Shown here piece by piece: positions 51,561 to 61,053 of a stretch of DNA of 64,000 nucleotides; the first letter of the stretch is position 1, and the number at the start of each line of letters is the position of its first letter. Origin of the DNA: Rodentibacter sp. Ppn85 (lineage in GTDB: Bacteria > Pseudomonadota > Gammaproteobacteria > Enterobacterales > Pasteurellaceae); assembly GCF_001999335.1 (NCBI RefSeq), contig NZ_MLHS01000017.1, positions 18,841-82,840 on the forward strand, written 5' to 3'. The notes beneath the pieces were generated by a model. It was not told the DNA's origin and did not search any database. It worked only from the letters and a program-made list of their open reading frames with translations. A program made the position numbers and the translations under genes.

Positions 51561-52082
51561 TTAAAACGCAAATAGGTGCTCTTCTACACGTTCAATTTCT
51601 TCGGTTAGTTTACGCGTAAAACGTAATTTATCGCACAACTGTGAGGCTTTTTCCCATTGTTGGGAGCGCAATGTATCGGAAAGAGCGGTTAATAATTGCA
51701 ATGTTTCTTGCTTAATTTCTTTTGCAAAATTATCTAACACCTGTTCATCTTTTTGATTTTCTAAGTTTTCCAATCGTTCACGCCATTGTAACTGTTGCAT
51801 TAAAAACGCCACATCTTGCACACTTTTTTGCTCAAGATCTTTTTGTTCTCCGGTATTAATTGAGATAATCGCTTCAGCTCGTAAAATAGGATCTTGTAAT
51901 GTCTTTAATGCATCATTAACTTCTGTTGATTTTTGTATCGCAATGCGTTGCTCAACGGCACTTGAAGAGACAAAGTTATCAGGATGCAAGTTTTTTTGCA
52001 TCTCTAAATAACGTGTATTTAGATTTTGCATATCAAGCTGAAAATCAACCGGTAAATCAAAAATTTCAAAGGGATTTAACAT
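51561..52082 (-). CDS. hscB: HscB, J-domain co-chaperone
   Basis: 173 residues. J-domain with HPD at 33-35 (LHPDNF), then a three-helix IscU-binding domain. It delivers IscU to HscA. Starts 23 bp after iscA. Confidence 0.95.
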   Translation of the reverse strand: MLNPFEIFDLPVDFQLDMQNLNTRYLEMQKNLHPDNFVSSSAVEQRIAIQKSTEVNDALKTLQDPILRAEAIISINTGEQKDLEQKSVQDVAFLMQQLQWRERLENLENQKDEQVLDNFAKEIKQETLQLLTALSDTLRSQQWEKASQLCDKLRFTRKLTEEIERVEEHLFAF

Positions 52083-52105
52083 TATTCTTACTTTAACCTA
52101 AAGTG

Positions 52106-52429
52106 TTAAACGTGGAAACTTTCACCACAACCACAAGATTCCTTCACATTTGGATTATTATATTTAAAGCCTTCGTTTAGCCCTTCTTTTACATAATCCA
52201 ACTCAATGCCATTGAGGTATACTAAACTTTTCGGATCAACAATCAATTTAACACCATTTTGTTCAAAAACCTGATCTTCATCATTTAATACATCGACAAA
52301 TTCCAGCACATACGCCAAACCTGAACAACCGGATGTTTTCACGCCTAAGCGTAAGCCTATCCCCTTACCTCGATTATCCAAAAAAGCTTTAACACGCTGT
52401 GCCGCTTTTTCTGTTAATGTTACGCTCAT
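52106..52429 (-). CDS. iscA: IscA, A-type Fe-S carrier
   Basis: 107 residues from the ATG at 52429 ([11 protein letters not shown]); the frame extends to 52474 but that part is an uptake-sequence hairpin, not protein. Ligands are Cys35 (TSGCSGL) and the two of [10 protein letters not shown] near 99-101. It carries clusters or iron from IscU. It lies 51 bp after iscU beyond a hairpin. Confidence 0.95.
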   Translation of the reverse strand: MSVTLTEKAAQRVKAFLDNRGKGIGLRLGVKTSGCSGLAYVLEFVDVLNDEDQVFEQNGVKLIVDPKSLVYLNGIELDYVKEGLNEGFKYNNPNVKESCGCGESFHV

Positions 52430-52449
52430 GATTTTCCCCAAAATCGGTA

Positions 52450-52477
52450 AAAGTGCGGTTAAAACCAACCGCACTTT
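52450..52477. terminator. Uptake-sequence pair hairpin between iscU and iscA
   Basis: AAAGTGCGGTT (52450-52460) pairs with AACCGCACTTT (52467-52477). On the minus strand it is followed by TACCGATTTT, a weak T-run. It could attenuate transcription so that iscRSU is made in excess over iscA-hscBA-fdx. Confidence 0.55.
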
Positions 52478-52480
52478 CTA

Positions 52481-52864
52481 TTATTTGCCTTGTTTTGCTT
52501 TATAATCGGCAATCGCCGCTTTGATAGCGTCTTCTGCTAAAATTGAACAGTGAACTTTTACCGGAGGAAGCTCTAACTCTTCAGCGATTTGACTATTTTT
52601 AATCGCTCCGGCCTCCTCTAGAGACTTACCTTTCACCCATTCCGTAATTAACGAACTTGATGCAATAGCAGAACCGCAGCCATAAGTTTTAAATTTTGCA
52701 TCTTCAATAATGTTGTTATCATTCACTTTGATTTGCAACTGCATCACATCGCCACAAGCAGGCGCACCGACCATACCGGTGCCGACCGAACTGTCTTTCT
52801 TATCCATAGAACCCACATTACGAGGATTTTCATAATGATCGATTACTTTTTCACTATAAGCCAT
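52481..52864 (-). CDS. iscU: IscU, Fe-S scaffold
   Basis: 127 residues. Scaffold cysteines Cys37 (APACGD), Cys63 (YGCGSA) and Cys106 (HCSILAEDA), and the HscA-binding LPPVK motif are present. It assembles clusters with IscS. A 72-bp gap separates it from iscS. Confidence 0.97.
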   Translation of the reverse strand: MAYSEKVIDHYENPRNVGSMDKKDSSVGTGMVGAPACGDVMQLQIKVNDNNIIEDAKFKTYGCGSAIASSSLITEWVKGKSLEEAGAIKNSQIAEELELPPVKVHCSILAEDAIKAAIADYKAKQGK

Positions 52865-52936
52865 GTTAACTTTCCTTTTTTAAATTGAGATAAATGCCGT
52901 TTTTGATCCAAAGCATCACTAACGGCAGGTAAAACC

Positions 52937-54151
52937 TTAGTGGGCTGACCACTCAATAGTATTGAGGTCAATTCCTTCTTTAAACATATCCCATAATGGG
53001 GATAATGCGCGTAATTTTTCAACCGCACCTTTTACCAAATTAATGGTGTAATCAATTTCCTCTTCGGTAGTATAACGCCCTAGAGTGAAACGAATCGAGC
53101 TATGTGCCAATTCATCATTCAAACCTAATGCACGTAGTACATAAGAAGGTTCGAGACTCGCAGAAGTACAAGCAGAACCTGATGATACTGCAATATCACG
53201 CAATGCCATCATCAAAGACTCTCCCTCTACATAGTTAAAGCTAATGTTTAAATTATTATCTAAACGATGTTCCATTGAGCCATTCACATAGGTTTCTTCA
53301 ATATCTTTTAAACCATTGTATAAGCGGTCACGAAGCGCTTTTAAACGAGGTATTTCGGTTGCCATTTGCTCTTTTGCAATTCGATAGGCTTCGCCCATCC
53401 CCACAATTTGATGAACCGGTAACGTACCGGAACGCATACCTCGCTCATGGCCTCCACCATGGATAATCGCTTCTAAACGCACTCGCGGTTTACGACGAAC
53501 ATACAATGCTCCAATACCTTTAGGTCCATACAATTTATGGCTGGACATAGACATCAAATCTACCGGTAATTCGGCAAGATTAATTTCTATCTTACCGACA
53601 CTTTGCGTCGCATCGACATGAAAAATTGTTTTATTTGCACGACAAAGTTCCCCAATCGCTTTGATATCCTGCAACACACCAATTTCATTATTTGCATGCA
53701 TAATAGAAACTAAAATCGTATCCGGACGAAGTGCAGCCTTGAATTTTTCTAAATCAATTATCCCATCGGATTCCGGCGATAAATATGTTACTTCAAAACC
53801 TTCACGCTCTAATTGGCGGCAAGTATCCAATACCGCTTTGTGTTCTGTTTTACAGGTAATAATATGCTTACCTTTGGTTTGGTAGAAATGAGCAGCCCCT
53901 TTAATTGCCAAGTTATCGGATTCCGTTGCACCGGATGTGAATACGATTTCGCGAGAATCCGCACCGATTAAATCGGCAATTTGGTTACGCGCAATATCCA
54001 CGGCTTCTTCCGCTTGCCAACCAAATTTGTGTGAGCGCGAAGCCGGATTTCCGAAGGTGCCATCAATGGTTAAAAATTCCATCATTTTTTTTGCAACACG
54101 CTCATCTACCGGGCAGGTTGCAGCATAATCTAAATAAATAGGTAAATTCAT
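52937..54151 (-). CDS. iscS: IscS cysteine desulfurase
   Basis: 404 residues from the ATG at 54151, preceded by AGGAG; an upstream TTG or ATG extension is not needed. PLP lysine in [10 protein letters not shown], active-site Cys in SGSACTSAS. It provides sulfur for Fe-S clusters and thio-tRNA. The C-terminus ends TIEWSAH as in the family. Confidence 0.97.
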   Translation of the reverse strand: MNLPIYLDYAATCPVDERVAKKMMEFLTIDGTFGNPASRSHKFGWQAEEAVDIARNQIADLIGADSREIVFTSGATESDNLAIKGAAHFYQTKGKHIITCKTEHKAVLDTCRQLEREGFEVTYLSPESDGIIDLEKFKAALRPDTILVSIMHANNEIGVLQDIKAIGELCRANKTIFHVDATQSVGKIEINLAELPVDLMSMSSHKLYGPKGIGALYVRRKPRVRLEAIIHGGGHERGMRSGTLPVHQIVGMGEAYRIAKEQMATEIPRLKALRDRLYNGLKDIEETYVNGSMEHRLDNNLNISFNYVEGESLMMALRDIAVSSGSACTSASLEPSYVLRALGLNDELAHSSIRFTLGRYTTEEEIDYTINLVKGAVEKLRALSPLWDMFKEGIDLNTIEWSAH

Positions 54152-54210
54152 TTTCACTCCTAGAATCATCCCAAATTTGACTGCACTTTAAAATGTGCGA
54201 CTACTTTCCT

Positions 54211-54666
54211 TTATGGATTCATTAATATTAAATTTTCAAAATCACGATGCGATTGATGCTTTTGTTCACGCTTACTAACAAGTTCCGCTAAAGTAATTTC
54301 ATTCAAAAAACTTTCAATACGATTACTTAGGTCCTCCCAAAGAGCATGAGTTAAACATTCTTTTCCGTTTTGGCAATTTCCTCTACCTAGACATTTTGTC
54401 ACATGGATATTTTCATTTACGGCAGAAATAATCATTCCTACAGAAATTCTATCGCTTGGTAATCCAAGTCGATACCCCCCACCGGGTCCACGGACGCTTT
54501 TCACCAATCCATCACGACGTAATTTAGCAAAAAGTTGTTCTAGATAAGATAATGAAATATTTTGACGTTCAGAAATATCAGCAAGGCTCACCGGGCCAGA
54601 TTCTGCATTTAGTGCGATATCTAGCACCGCGGTCACCGCATAGCGTCCCTTTGAGGTAAGTTTCAT
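54211..54666 (-). CDS. iscR: IscR, Fe-S-sensing Rrf2 regulator
   Basis: 151 residues. Winged helix at the N-terminus, cluster cysteines Cys92, 98 and 104 in [13 protein letters not shown]. It represses the isc operon when clusters are plentiful. The 50-bp gap to trmJ holds a plausible TTGATT-16-TAAACA promoter (weak evidence); no clear IscR box was found. Confidence 0.95.
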   Translation of the reverse strand: MKLTSKGRYAVTAVLDIALNAESGPVSLADISERQNISLSYLEQLFAKLRRDGLVKSVRGPGGGYRLGLPSDRISVGMIISAVNENIHVTKCLGRGNCQNGKECLTHALWEDLSNRIESFLNEITLAELVSKREQKHQSHRDFENLILMNP

Positions 54667-54716
54667 AAAGTTTCCTTAAAAAATTGCGCCAATGTTTACA
54701 TATCTGACCAAAATAA

Positions 54717-55451
54717 TCAACTATCTATCTTGGGCAAATTTAACCGTTTTTCAACCGCACTTAGCATACCTTGCAGAATATTTAGCTCATTTTTTTCCAT
54801 ATTCGTACGATTATATAAACGCCTTAGTTTCTGCATCACACCTTGATTTTGAATAAATCCGAGAGATTGATACAGCTGCTCAGTATGATTAAAAAAATAC
54901 TCCATATCTTGAAGCGTCACCGGCTGGTTTTCTGTCGAATTTTTTGAAAAAAGTAACGAAGAATCTGGCTCCTTAGCTAACTTCGCCATACGCAATTCAT
55001 AACTAACCAACTGAACAGCCATTGCTAAATTCAATGAAGAATAATCAGGATTAGCCGGAATTGTTAAGTGATAATGGCATTTTAATAATTCATCATTGTA
55101 CAATCCCACACGTTCTCGCCCAAAAACAATGGCAACTTTACCATGATGCTTTGTCACTTTTTCTGCACATTCTCGTGGTTCAATCAATGTGTTTTGTAGG
55201 TGACGTAAACGTGCACTTGTTCCAATCACTAAAGAACAATCAGCCACCGCATCGTCAAAACTTGACACTATCTTTGCATTATTGATGATGTCATTCGCTC
55301 CTGCGGCAAGTGCGATAGATTGTTCATCGATAGATTTAGGCGAAACAAGGTACAACTGAGAAAGCCCCATTGTTTTCATCGCTCTTGCTGAAGATCCAAT
55401 ATTCCCGCTATGTGAGGTTTCGACGAGAACAATTCGGACACGATCAAACAT
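54717..55451 (-). CDS. trmJ: TrmJ, tRNA Nm32 2'-O-methyltransferase
   Basis: 244 residues, SPOUT fold. The knot motifs IVLVETSHSGNIGSSARAMK, VIFGRERVGLYNDEL and SSLNLAMAVQLVSYE are clear. It methylates the ribose of C/U32 in tRNA. It lies upstream of iscR in the usual order. The short open frames on the opposite strand at 55452-55637 are not genes. Confidence 0.94.
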   Translation of the reverse strand: MFDRVRIVLVETSHSGNIGSSARAMKTMGLSQLYLVSPKSIDEQSIALAAGANDIINNAKIVSSFDDAVADCSLVIGTSARLRHLQNTLIEPRECAEKVTKHHGKVAIVFGRERVGLYNDELLKCHYHLTIPANPDYSSLNLAMAVQLVSYELRMAKLAKEPDSSLLFSKNSTENQPVTLQDMEYFFNHTEQLYQSLGFIQNQGVMQKLRRLYNRTNMEKNELNILQGMLSAVEKRLNLPKIDS

Positions 55452-55644
55452 ATGCTTTATTACCTGGTTAAAAACTCGGGTTATTCTATCATAATAACCT
55501 TGAATTTAGGTCAAGAATTTCCTTATTTTAAAAATAAAGATTACTTATCAATAAAAAGCCAAAAGCAGGACTCAATTAGAGAAAATTCAAGCACCAAGCA
55601 CAATAACCAATTAACAATAAGTAAGGGAGAAGTATAAAACTAGA

Positions 55645-55720
55645 TGGTGGGTCGTGAAGGATTCGAACCTTCGACCAACGGATTAAAAGTCCGCTGCTCT
55701 ACCGACTGAGCTAACGACCC
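55645..55720 (-). tRNA. tRNA-Lys (anticodon TTT)
   Basis: 76 nt including encoded CCA. Acceptor stem GGGTCGT/ACGACCC, D-arm AGCTCAGTCGGTAGAGC, anticodon loop CTTTTAA with TTT, T-arm GGTTCGAATCC. Identical to the copy at 55741-55816, 20 bp away. Confidence 0.97.
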
Positions 55721-55740
55721 ATAATGAGATCTATACGGAA

Positions 55741-55816
55741 TGGTGGGTCGTGAAGGATTCGAACCTTCGACCAACGGATTAAAAGTCCGCTGCTCTACCG
55801 ACTGAGCTAACGACCC
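55741..55816 (-). tRNA. tRNA-Lys (anticodon TTT), second copy
   Basis: 76 nt, same sequence as the copy at 55645-55720, including CCA. First in the transcript from the promoter at 55839-55866. Confidence 0.97.
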
Positions 55817-55838
55817 ACATCATTTGTGACAGACGCGT

Positions 55839-55866
55839 ATATTACTGATTTTATTTTTCTACGCAA
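55839..55866 (-). promoter_or_regulatory. tRNA-Lys promoter
   Basis: On the minus strand TTGCGT (55866-55861), 16 bp, TAATAT (55844-55839), followed by an ACGCG GC-rich discriminator typical of stringently controlled stable-RNA promoters. Confidence 0.7.
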
Positions 55867-55939
55867 GAAAAATTTTTCTATTTTTTATTTAATTGATGGA
55901 ATAGTCACCAATTATTCTAAATATAGGGATAAAAATTTA

Positions 55940-55966
55940 AAAGGTAGAGATCAAATCTCTACCTTT
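55940..55966 (-). terminator. Terminator after pal
   Basis: AAAGGTAGAGAT (55940-55951) and ATCTCTACCTTT (55955-55966) form a perfect 12-bp stem with a 3-nt loop; the minus strand continues TTAAATTTTTA. It ends the tol-pal operon. Confidence 0.85.
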
Positions 55967-55988
55967 GGAAAATCAAATTCATCTAAAA

Positions 55989-56456
55989 TTAGTATGCTAA
56001 TACAGCGCGACGGTTTTTAGAGTACGCTGCTTCGTCATGACCTAATACTGCAGGTTTTTCTTCACCATAAGAAACTGTTGAAACTTTGCGACCTTCTACG
56101 CCTTTACCGGCTAGGAAAGATTTAACTGCATCCGCACGACGTTGACCTAAAGCAATGTTGTACTCAGGTGTACCACGCTCGTCAGTATTACCTTCAACAA
56201 TCACTTTTGATGCCGGAGTTGCATTTAAGTATGCAGCATGCGCATCTAAGATTTGAACGTACTCACCTTCGATATTATATTTGTCAAAACCGAAATATAC
56301 TGTGTTGTAACGTTGTTGAAGATCTTCAACAGAATAACCACCGAAAGTTTGACCGTTTGTTGCACCGTTACCGGCTGCATCATTGCTAGAGGAACTACAT
56401 GCTGCTAATGCTGCTACAGAACCTGCAACTAATAATGATTTAACAAATTTGTTCAT
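55989..56456 (-). CDS. pal: Pal, peptidoglycan-associated lipoprotein (P6-like)
   Basis: 155 residues. Lipobox LAAC (Cys20), then an OmpA-like peptidoglycan-binding domain ([37 protein letters not shown]). It ties outer membrane to cell wall with TolB. Matches the Haemophilus P6 antigen in length and ending (KNRRAVLAY). Last gene of the operon, 24 bp after tolB. Confidence 0.96.
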   Translation of the reverse strand: MNKFVKSLLVAGSVAALAACSSSSNDAAGNGATNGQTFGGYSVEDLQQRYNTVYFGFDKYNIEGEYVQILDAHAAYLNATPASKVIVEGNTDERGTPEYNIALGQRRADAVKSFLAGKGVEGRKVSTVSYGEEKPAVLGHDEAAYSKNRRAVLAY

Positions 56457-56480
56457 TAGATTCTCCTAATAATCACATTT

Positions 56481-57764
56481 TTATTTAGTTAAATATGGAG
56501 ACCAAGCCGGGAATTTTACTTGGCCATTACTTCCTGGAAGGCTCGCTTTAAAGCGACCATCTGCAGAAACCAATTGTAGCACCTTTCCTAATCCTTGGGT
56601 AGAACTATAGATAATCATAATACCATTAGGGGAAATACTCGGACTTTCACCTAGGAAAGATGTACTTAAAACTTCAGAAGCACCGCTTGCAAGATCTTGT
56701 TTAACCACATTGTTATTACCATTTATCATAACAAGCGTTTTACCATCAGAGCTAATTTGAGCACTGCCGCGACCACCAACTAAGGTTACTCCACCACCGT
56801 TTGCATTCATACGATAAACTTGAGGTGAACCGCCTCTATCTGAAGTAAACAAAATAGAACTACCATCAGGCGACCATGATGGTTCAGTATTATTACCCGA
56901 TCCACGTGTTAATTGTGTTGGCGTTCCACCATTTGAACTCATCACATAAATATTTAAGGTTCCATCTTGTGACGAAGCAAAAGCTAAACGAGAACCATCC
57001 GGTGAAAATGCCGGAGCGCCATTATGACCTGAAAACGAAGCGACAACTTTACGAGCACCAGAACCTAGATCCTGAACTACTAACTGTGATTTTCTATTTT
57101 CAAATGATACATATGCCAAACGTTTACCGTCCGGCGACCATGCCGGAGACATAATTGGTTGAGAGCTACGATTTACTACGAACTGGTTATAACCATCATA
57201 ATCCGCTACACGTACTTCATAAGGTTGTGAACCGCCATTTTTTTGTACCACATAGGCAATACGCGTTCTGAAAGCACCACGAATGCCTGTCAATTTCTCA
57301 AATACTTCGTCACTTACAGTATGCGCACCATAACGTAACCATTTATTCGTTACAGTATAGCTGTTTTGAGTAAGCACTGTCCCCGCAGTACCGGATGCGC
57401 CAACCGTATCAACAAGCTGATAAGAAATGTTATAACCGCTACCTGTTGCCGTTACTTGACCTACCACAACCGCATCAACCCCCAAAGCACTCCAAGCTTC
57501 CGGATTGACTTCAGATGCTGAAATCGGCTTTTGAGGCATTTGAGCCACTGGGATTGGATTAAATTTACCACTATTACGTAAATCGTCCGCAACAATTTTA
57601 CCAATATCTTCCGGTGCGGCTCCTGCAAATGGCACAACTGCAATTGGACGGGCGCCATCAACACCTTCATCTATCACAATACGAACCTCATCTTCTGCAA
57701 CAGCATTGCCTACAATAGCCAAAACGATTGCAAACACACCTACAAGCTTTTTAATTAATTTCAT
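56481..57764 (-). CDS. tolB: TolB, periplasmic beta-propeller
   Basis: 427 residues, signal peptide cut after Ala23 (GNAVA-E). An N-terminal alpha/beta domain is followed by PD40 propeller repeats ([45 protein letters not shown]). It binds Pal and TolA. Lies 44 bp after tolA. Confidence 0.96.
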   Translation of the reverse strand: MKLIKKLVGVFAIVLAIVGNAVAEDEVRIVIDEGVDGARPIAVVPFAGAAPEDIGKIVADDLRNSGKFNPIPVAQMPQKPISASEVNPEAWSALGVDAVVVGQVTATGSGYNISYQLVDTVGASGTAGTVLTQNSYTVTNKWLRYGAHTVSDEVFEKLTGIRGAFRTRIAYVVQKNGGSQPYEVRVADYDGYNQFVVNRSSQPIMSPAWSPDGKRLAYVSFENRKSQLVVQDLGSGARKVVASFSGHNGAPAFSPDGSRLAFASSQDGTLNIYVMSSNGGTPTQLTRGSGNNTEPSWSPDGSSILFTSDRGGSPQVYRMNANGGGVTLVGGRGSAQISSDGKTLVMINGNNNVVKQDLASGASEVLSTSFLGESPSISPNGIMIIYSSTQGLGKVLQLVSADGRFKASLPGSNGQVKFPAWSPYLTK

Positions 57765-57808
57765 TTTGTTACCCTTGAGTAAACTGATTAATACTTTCCA
57801 AAGATTAA

Positions 57809-58942
57809 TTATTTAATATCAAAATCAATAATTGGCGCTTTATACTTATTGTACACTGCATCAGACGGCGCAGCAGGAACTTTTTTGGTTCTTGCAACAG
57901 CACTTAACGCTGCAGTACAAATATCTTCCGGACCTGATACTTTTTGATAACCCAAAATCGTACCATCTCTGCCTAACTGAACTTTGATACGGCAAACTTT
58001 GCCAGCAAAACTAGGATCTTTCAAGAATCGACGCTGAATTTCTCTCTTAATTATACCGCCATACTGATCGCCAACCTTGCCTCCGTCACCAGCACCTAAT
58101 CCAGCTCCACTACCTTGAGTTCCTCCTTTATTGGCACTGCCTCCTTTAGAAGCACTACCGCCACCAATATTACCACCATTCATAAAATCGTCTAAAGCGG
58201 CTTGATCAGCCTTACGTCTCGCTGCAGCCTCAGCGGCTGCTTTCTGTTTAGCTTCTGCTGCGGCCTTCGCTTTCGCTTCAGCATCGGCTTTAGCTTTTGC
58301 CTCAGCTGCAGCCTTAGCTTTGGCTTCTAATTCAGCTTTTTGTTTTTCTTCTGCTTGTTTTTTAGCTTTTTCTTCCGCCTGTTTTTTTGCTTTTTCCGCT
58401 GCTTTTGCTTTCGCTTCTTCCGCCTGTTTTGCCGCCGCAGCTAAACGTCTCGCCTCAGCTTCTGCTTTTAGTTTAGCGGCTTCTGCCATCTGTTTTATCT
58501 TAGTTTCTTCCGCTTGTTTTTTTAAAATTTCCTGGCGGGCTATTTCTAGTTGTTTCTGTTTTTCCAACGCTTCTTGTTTTTGACGTTCAATATCCTTTTG
58601 GCGCTGAATTTCCTGCTGACGTTTTAATTCTTCCTGTTTCGCAATTTCTTGTTGGCGAACATCCTCTTGTTCTATTGCCGGTTTCTCTTCAACAACAGGT
58701 TCAGGCTTTTTCTGCTTATCGGCTTGACCTTTTTTCTGCTGTTGGATTCGCCCCCATTCCTGCGCAGCATTCCCGGTGTCAACCATGACGGCACCTAATG
58801 CATCACCATCACCTTCACCACCGCCCATAATCTCAACGGTCTGATAGAGAGAACTCCAAATCAACAATCCGAACAAGACAAGGTGCATGAGAATCGAAAT
58901 AACAAACGCATTCGCACCCTTTTTCTGTCGATTATTCTGCAC
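57809..58942 (-). CDS. tolA: TolA
   Basis: 377 residues. Membrane anchor at about 15-36, a long Ala/Lys/Glu/Gln-rich helical domain II (about 75-250, with imperfect KAKAEAEAKAK-type repeats) and a glycine-rich hinge, then the C-terminal globular domain with [13 protein letters not shown]. It links inner-membrane TolQR to TolB-Pal. The repetitive domain could vary in length between strains. Confidence 0.94.
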   Translation of the reverse strand: MQNNRQKKGANAFVISILMHLVLFGLLIWSSLYQTVEIMGGGEGDGDALGAVMVDTGNAAQEWGRIQQQKKGQADKQKKPEPVVEEKPAIEQEDVRQQEIAKQEELKRQQEIQRQKDIERQKQEALEKQKQLEIARQEILKKQAEETKIKQMAEAAKLKAEAEARRLAAAAKQAEEAKAKAAEKAKKQAEEKAKKQAEEKQKAELEAKAKAAAEAKAKADAEAKAKAAAEAKQKAAAEAAARRKADQAALDDFMNGGNIGGGSASKGGSANKGGTQGSGAGLGAGDGGKVGDQYGGIIKREIQRRFLKDPSFAGKVCRIKVQLGRDGTILGYQKVSGPEDICTAALSAVARTKKVPAAPSDAVYNKYKAPIIDFDIK

Positions 58943-58957
58943 GTGTTACCTACTTTA

Positions 58958-59377
58958 TTAAATTGGGTTTGTCATTAAACCAACCGATTTAATACCTGCC
59001 AGATGAAGTAAATTCAAGGCTTTAATGACTTCTTCATAAGGCACTTCTTTTGCACCTCCAACGAGGAACATCGTATTATTATCTTTATCAAATTCCTGCT
59101 TTGATAATTGAGTCACCATTTCTTCCGTTAAACCTTCTTGACGATCACCCGCAATAGAAAGTGTATACTGGCCAACACCGGAAACCTCTAGGATCACTGG
59201 TGTTTTATCTTCATTCGATACATTTTGACTTTGCACTGAGTCGGGAAGTTCAACTTGAACGCTTTGGCTAATAATCGGTGCAGTTGCCATAAAAATCAGC
59301 ACTAATACAAGTAAAACGTCTAAAAACGGTACAATATTAATTTCCGATTTAATTTCTTTACGTGAGCGACGAGCCAT
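58958..59377 (-). CDS. tolR: TolR
   Basis: 139 residues, ExbD/TolR family. Anchor with the conserved motor Asp in IVPFLDVLLVLVLIFMATAP. It works with TolQ to use the proton gradient. A 70-bp gap with a degenerate uptake-sequence hairpin (59406-59428) separates it from tolQ. Confidence 0.95.
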   Translation of the reverse strand: MARRSRKEIKSEINIVPFLDVLLVLVLIFMATAPIISQSVQVELPDSVQSQNVSNEDKTPVILEVSGVGQYTLSIAGDRQEGLTEEMVTQLSKQEFDKDNNTMFLVGGAKEVPYEEVIKALNLLHLAGIKSVGLMTNPI

Positions 59378-59405
59378 ATTTTCCTCTAAAACTTCGCTAA
59401 AAACG

Positions 59406-59428
59406 ACCGCACTTCAAAAAAGTACGGT
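59406..59428. other. Degenerate uptake-sequence hairpin between tolQ and tolR
   Basis: ACCGCACTT and AAGTACGGT face each other across a short loop; the second copy differs from the core by one base. It lies inside the operon, so it may fine-tune expression rather than end transcription. Confidence 0.45.
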
Positions 59429-59447
59429 TGATTTTTCTGTTATTTTT

Positions 59448-60140
59448 TTAATGAGAATGTGGTGCTTTACCAAAGGCTTGGCGATGTAAAATTGTAGTAA
59501 ATTCATCAATAAAGTTACCATAATTTTGCTCAATTGCATTCACACGTAAACTTAAGCGGTTATAAGCCATCACTGCAGGGATTGCTGCAAATAAGCCAAT
59601 CGCAGTGGCAATCAATGCTTCTGCAATGCCCGGAGCAACCATTTGTAATGTAGCTTGTTTCGCACCGCTTAACGCCATAAACGCATGCATAATTCCCCAA
59701 ACCGTACCAAATAACCCAATATAAGGACTGACGGAAGCAACGGTCGCTAAAAACGGAACGCGACTTTCAAGACTTTCAATTTCACGATTCATTGCCAAAT
59801 TCATCGCTCGAGTCGTTCCTTTAATAATCGCTTCGGGCGCATCGGCATTAACTTGTTTTAAACGTGAAAATTCTTTAAATCCTACAAAGAAAATTTGTTC
59901 ACTTCCGGTCAATACGTCTCGGCGGTTTGATAACCCCTCATATAATTTATTAAGATCTTCGCCCGACCAAAAACGATCTTCAAATGTGTTTGCTTCTTTC
60001 AACGCACTCGCTAATACACGGCTACGCTGAATAATAATTGCCCACGAAATAATTGAGAATAAAATCAAAATCACAATTACAAGTTGAACAACAATACTTG
60101 CTTTGAGAAAAAGATCTAAAAAGTTCAATTCTGCAGTCAT
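59448..60140 (-). CDS. tolQ: TolQ
   Basis: 230 residues, MotA/TolQ/ExbB proton channel with three membrane segments; the last two hold [23 protein letters not shown] and [24 protein letters not shown]. Starts 18 bp after ybgC. Confidence 0.96.
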   Translation of the reverse strand: MTAELNFLDLFLKASIVVQLVIVILILFSIISWAIIIQRSRVLASALKEANTFEDRFWSGEDLNKLYEGLSNRRDVLTGSEQIFFVGFKEFSRLKQVNADAPEAIIKGTTRAMNLAMNREIESLESRVPFLATVASVSPYIGLFGTVWGIMHAFMALSGAKQATLQMVAPGIAEALIATAIGLFAAIPAVMAYNRLSLRVNAIEQNYGNFIDEFTTILHRQAFGKAPHSH

Positions 60141-60158
60141 TACCTACTCCGAGAAAGG

Positions 60159-60569
60159 TTATATATTGTCTGAAAAGGCAGCTTTTATTTCGGCTGGAAT
60201 GGCTGCCGGTTTCATTTTACCCAGATCAACATAGGCTACTTTAACAGTAGCCGTTGACAAAATCACTGTATCTCTCATTAGTCGTTGCTCAAAGAGGATT
60301 GTTGCTCCTTTTATTGCAGTGACCTCTGTTTCAACAATAAGAAAATCATCCAGTTTTGCCGGAACACAGTAATCAATTGCCATTGATTTAACAACAAATG
60401 CGTTTTGTTGTTCCTGCAATAATTTTTGCTGCGAAAAACGTTGTTCTCTTAAATACTCCGTTCGTGCACGTTCAAAAAAATGCAAATAACGTGCATGATA
60501 GACCACACCGCCCGCATCCGTATCTTCATAATAAACACGTACAGAGAAACGAAAAACTTTCGAATCCAT
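60159..60569 (-). CDS. ybgC: YbgC-family acyl-CoA thioesterase
   Basis: 136 residues from the ATG at 60569 (MDSKVFRFSVRVYYED), chosen for the GAGGAAAAC upstream and because the promoter lies inside the longer open frame. Hotdog fold with the YEDTDAGGVVYHARYLHFFERARTE active-site region (catalytic Asp). It hydrolyses acyl-CoA and is always linked to tolQRAB-pal. Confidence 0.94.
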   Translation of the reverse strand: MDSKVFRFSVRVYYEDTDAGGVVYHARYLHFFERARTEYLREQRFSQQKLLQEQQNAFVVKSMAIDYCVPAKLDDFLIVETEVTAIKGATILFEQRLMRDTVILSTATVKVAYVDLGKMKPAAIPAEIKAAFSDNI

Positions 60570-60603
60570 TTCGTTTTCCTCATCTAATCGCCTGAAATTG
60601 GCT

Positions 60604-60632
60604 ATTCTAGAGTCAGTTTTCACTCTGCGCAA
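60604..60632 (-). promoter_or_regulatory. ybgC-tol-pal operon promoter
   Basis: On the minus strand TTGCGC (60632-60627), 17 bp, TAGAAT (60609-60604), giving a start near 60597, 28 bp before the ybgC ATG. Confidence 0.65.
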
Positions 60633-60658
60633 GTACTTTCAAATGGCTAAAGTATGAT

Positions 60659-60943
60659 TTATGTATAATGTACAACCATTGCAAATAAAAACGCAAAATA
60701 GCCAAAATAAGGAAAAAAAACTATTTGCCAAAAAGTGCGGTTAATTTCAAAGCCAATTCCATGAATCCATCCACAAACTACTCCCCATAGAATGAAAATA
60801 ACCCAAAACGGATTGGTTGTTCTCAATTGAGTAGAAAACAAATTGAAATTAAACAAAAGGACGAGCGTTAATATAATCGCCAAGATAAATGAAAGGGTTC
60901 TTAACGAACCCTTATTAACATATTGATAGAGAAATTGAATCAT
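60659..60943 (-). CDS. ybgE: YbgE, cyd operon protein
   Basis: 94 residues, three membrane segments (RTLSFILAIILTLVLLFNFNLF and two more), including the family's WGVVCGWIHGIGFE. Role unknown; always near cydABX. Its ATG overlaps the cydX stop by one base (TAATG). Confidence 0.88.
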   Translation of the reverse strand: MIQFLYQYVNKGSLRTLSFILAIILTLVLLFNFNLFSTQLRTTNPFWVIFILWGVVCGWIHGIGFEINRTFWQIVFFPYFGYFAFLFAMVVHYT

Positions 60944-61041
60944 TATTCGTCAAATTGCCCTGAATTTTCTTTATTTTTTGTGACTTTTACACTGGCAAAA
61001 ACTGCCGCTAAAATACCCACTACCCAAATTACATATAACAT
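60943..61041 (-). CDS. cydX: CydX, small subunit of cytochrome bd oxidase
   Basis: 32 residues, starting MLYVIWVVGILAAVFASVKV, one membrane helix followed by a polar, acidic tail (QFDE). Too short for usual ORF calls but in the right place: 12 bp after cydB, with AGGAGAT upstream, and a stop overlapping ybgE. CydX stabilises the bd oxidase. Confidence 0.9.
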   Translation of the reverse strand: MLYVIWVVGILAAVFASVKVTKNKENSGQFDE

Positions 61042-61053
61042 CTCATATCTCCT

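Noticed and set aside
55452..55637. Open frame opposite the trmJ promoter
   Set aside because: No RBS, no family resemblance and low-complexity composition; it overlaps the trmJ promoter region.
58320..58583. Ser/Ala/Phe-rich open frame
   Set aside because: It is the complement of the low-complexity helical domain of tolA.
58190..58700. Repetitive DNA as a mobile or satellite element
   Set aside because: The repetition is explained by the Ala/Lys/Glu coiled domain of TolA.
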